42,435 nt of DNA from an uncultured Pelagibacteraceae bacterium (GTDB taxonomy: Bacteria > Pseudomonadota > Alphaproteobacteria > Pelagibacterales > Pelagibacteraceae). A program made the position numbers and the translations under genes. The notes under the pieces were generated by a model that was not told the origin of the DNA, did no database searches, and worked only from the letters and a program-made list of their open reading frames with translations. The stretch is from positions 1-42,435 of the forward strand of contig CACMMU010000007.1 of NCBI GenBank assembly GCA_902614835.1, written 5' to 3'. Shown here one piece after another: positions 42,052 to 42,435 of the stretch (its first letter is position 1; each line of letters starts with the position of its first letter).

Positions 42052-42188
42052 TAAAACATTGTTAAGGGATACCCAATAACTTAAAAAGTATTTAACAACA
42101 AGGGTTTTATAGCCTCTTGGCGAAGAAATGCAATAAATCATTTTGCTTTTAAATATGCTATTTATTTAAACAAATAGTTAAAAATTTC

Positions 42189-42435
42189 ATGAAAAAGAGT
42201 AGTTTTTACATCATAGGTAAGCATGCTGTTATTGGGGCACTTAGAAATCCCTTGAGGAAGGTTTTGAGAGTTTTTTTAACAGAAGACTCAAAAAATAAAA
42301 TTAATAGAGAAAATCAAAGCTTAAATTTACTAAAAAATATTAAAATTTATTATAAAACAAAAAAGGAATTAGATAAATACGTTGGTAGAGATGAAATTAA
42401 TCATCAAGGTTTTGTTGCTGAAGTTGAACATTTGG
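42189..42435 (+). CDS. rlmB: TrmH/SpoU-family rRNA methyltransferase (RlmB-like), N-terminal part (truncated by window edge)
   Basis: 'MKKSSFYIIGKHAVIGALRNPLRKVLRVFLTED...GRDEINHQGFVAEVEHL', typical RlmB substrate-binding domain. Confidence 0.88.
   Translation, partial: MKKSSFYIIGKHAVIGALRNPLRKVLRVFLTEDSKNKINRENQSLNLLKNIKIYYKTKKELDKYVGRDEINHQGFVAEVEHL

Noticed and set aside
41737-42141. Short ORFs 41737-42033 (+), 41841-42029 (-), 41959-42141 (-)
   Set aside because: They translate tRNA-Gly and tRNA-Tyr (e.g. GAxxPLTSVFESSNLSPST and [24 protein letters not shown] patterns), a common artefact of ORF calling over tRNA genes.
1-42435. CRISPR arrays, transposases, integrases, phage genes, toxin-antitoxin or defence systems
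   Set aside because: No direct-repeat/spacer pattern and no ORF with such motifs seen; the window is core housekeeping sequence.

Overview
AT-rich, very compact bacterial window. Protein-level similarity and gene order look alphaproteobacterial and suggest SAR11/Pelagibacterales; this taxonomic call is inference. Left ~13 kb: housekeeping genes gatA (partial), gatC, ruvX, pyrB, a pyrC-like gene, plsY, topA, a small secreted protein, a Rid-family gene, a UDP-glucose dehydrogenase, galU, panC, mgtE, lipB and an rluC-like pseudouridine synthase. From ~13.2 to ~42.05 kb nearly everything lies on the minus strand. Read in the direction of transcription this is tRNA-Tyr, tRNA-Gly, tuf, tRNA-Trp, secE, nusG, rplK, rplA, rplJ, rplL, rpoB, rpoC, rpsL, rpsG, fusA, then the S10, spc and alpha ribosomal clusters with secY and adk, ending at rpoA and rplQ. 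The right edge holds the start of a plus-strand TrmH/RlmB-type rRNA methyltransferase. I found no mobile elements, CRISPR arrays, rRNA genes or defence islands, and no clear new multi-gene system. The most interesting details are: the 'dihydroorotase' after pyrB lacks the HxH metal motif (likely a non-catalytic PyrC'); uS19 has a ~42-aa Ala/Pro/Lys tail in a local GC-rich repetitive tract; rpmD (uL30) is missing from the spc cluster; no intergenic L10 leader exists; a small secreted protein overlaps topA; and lipB and rluC overlap convergently through a perfect palindrome that gives both proteins an LLKV C-terminus.
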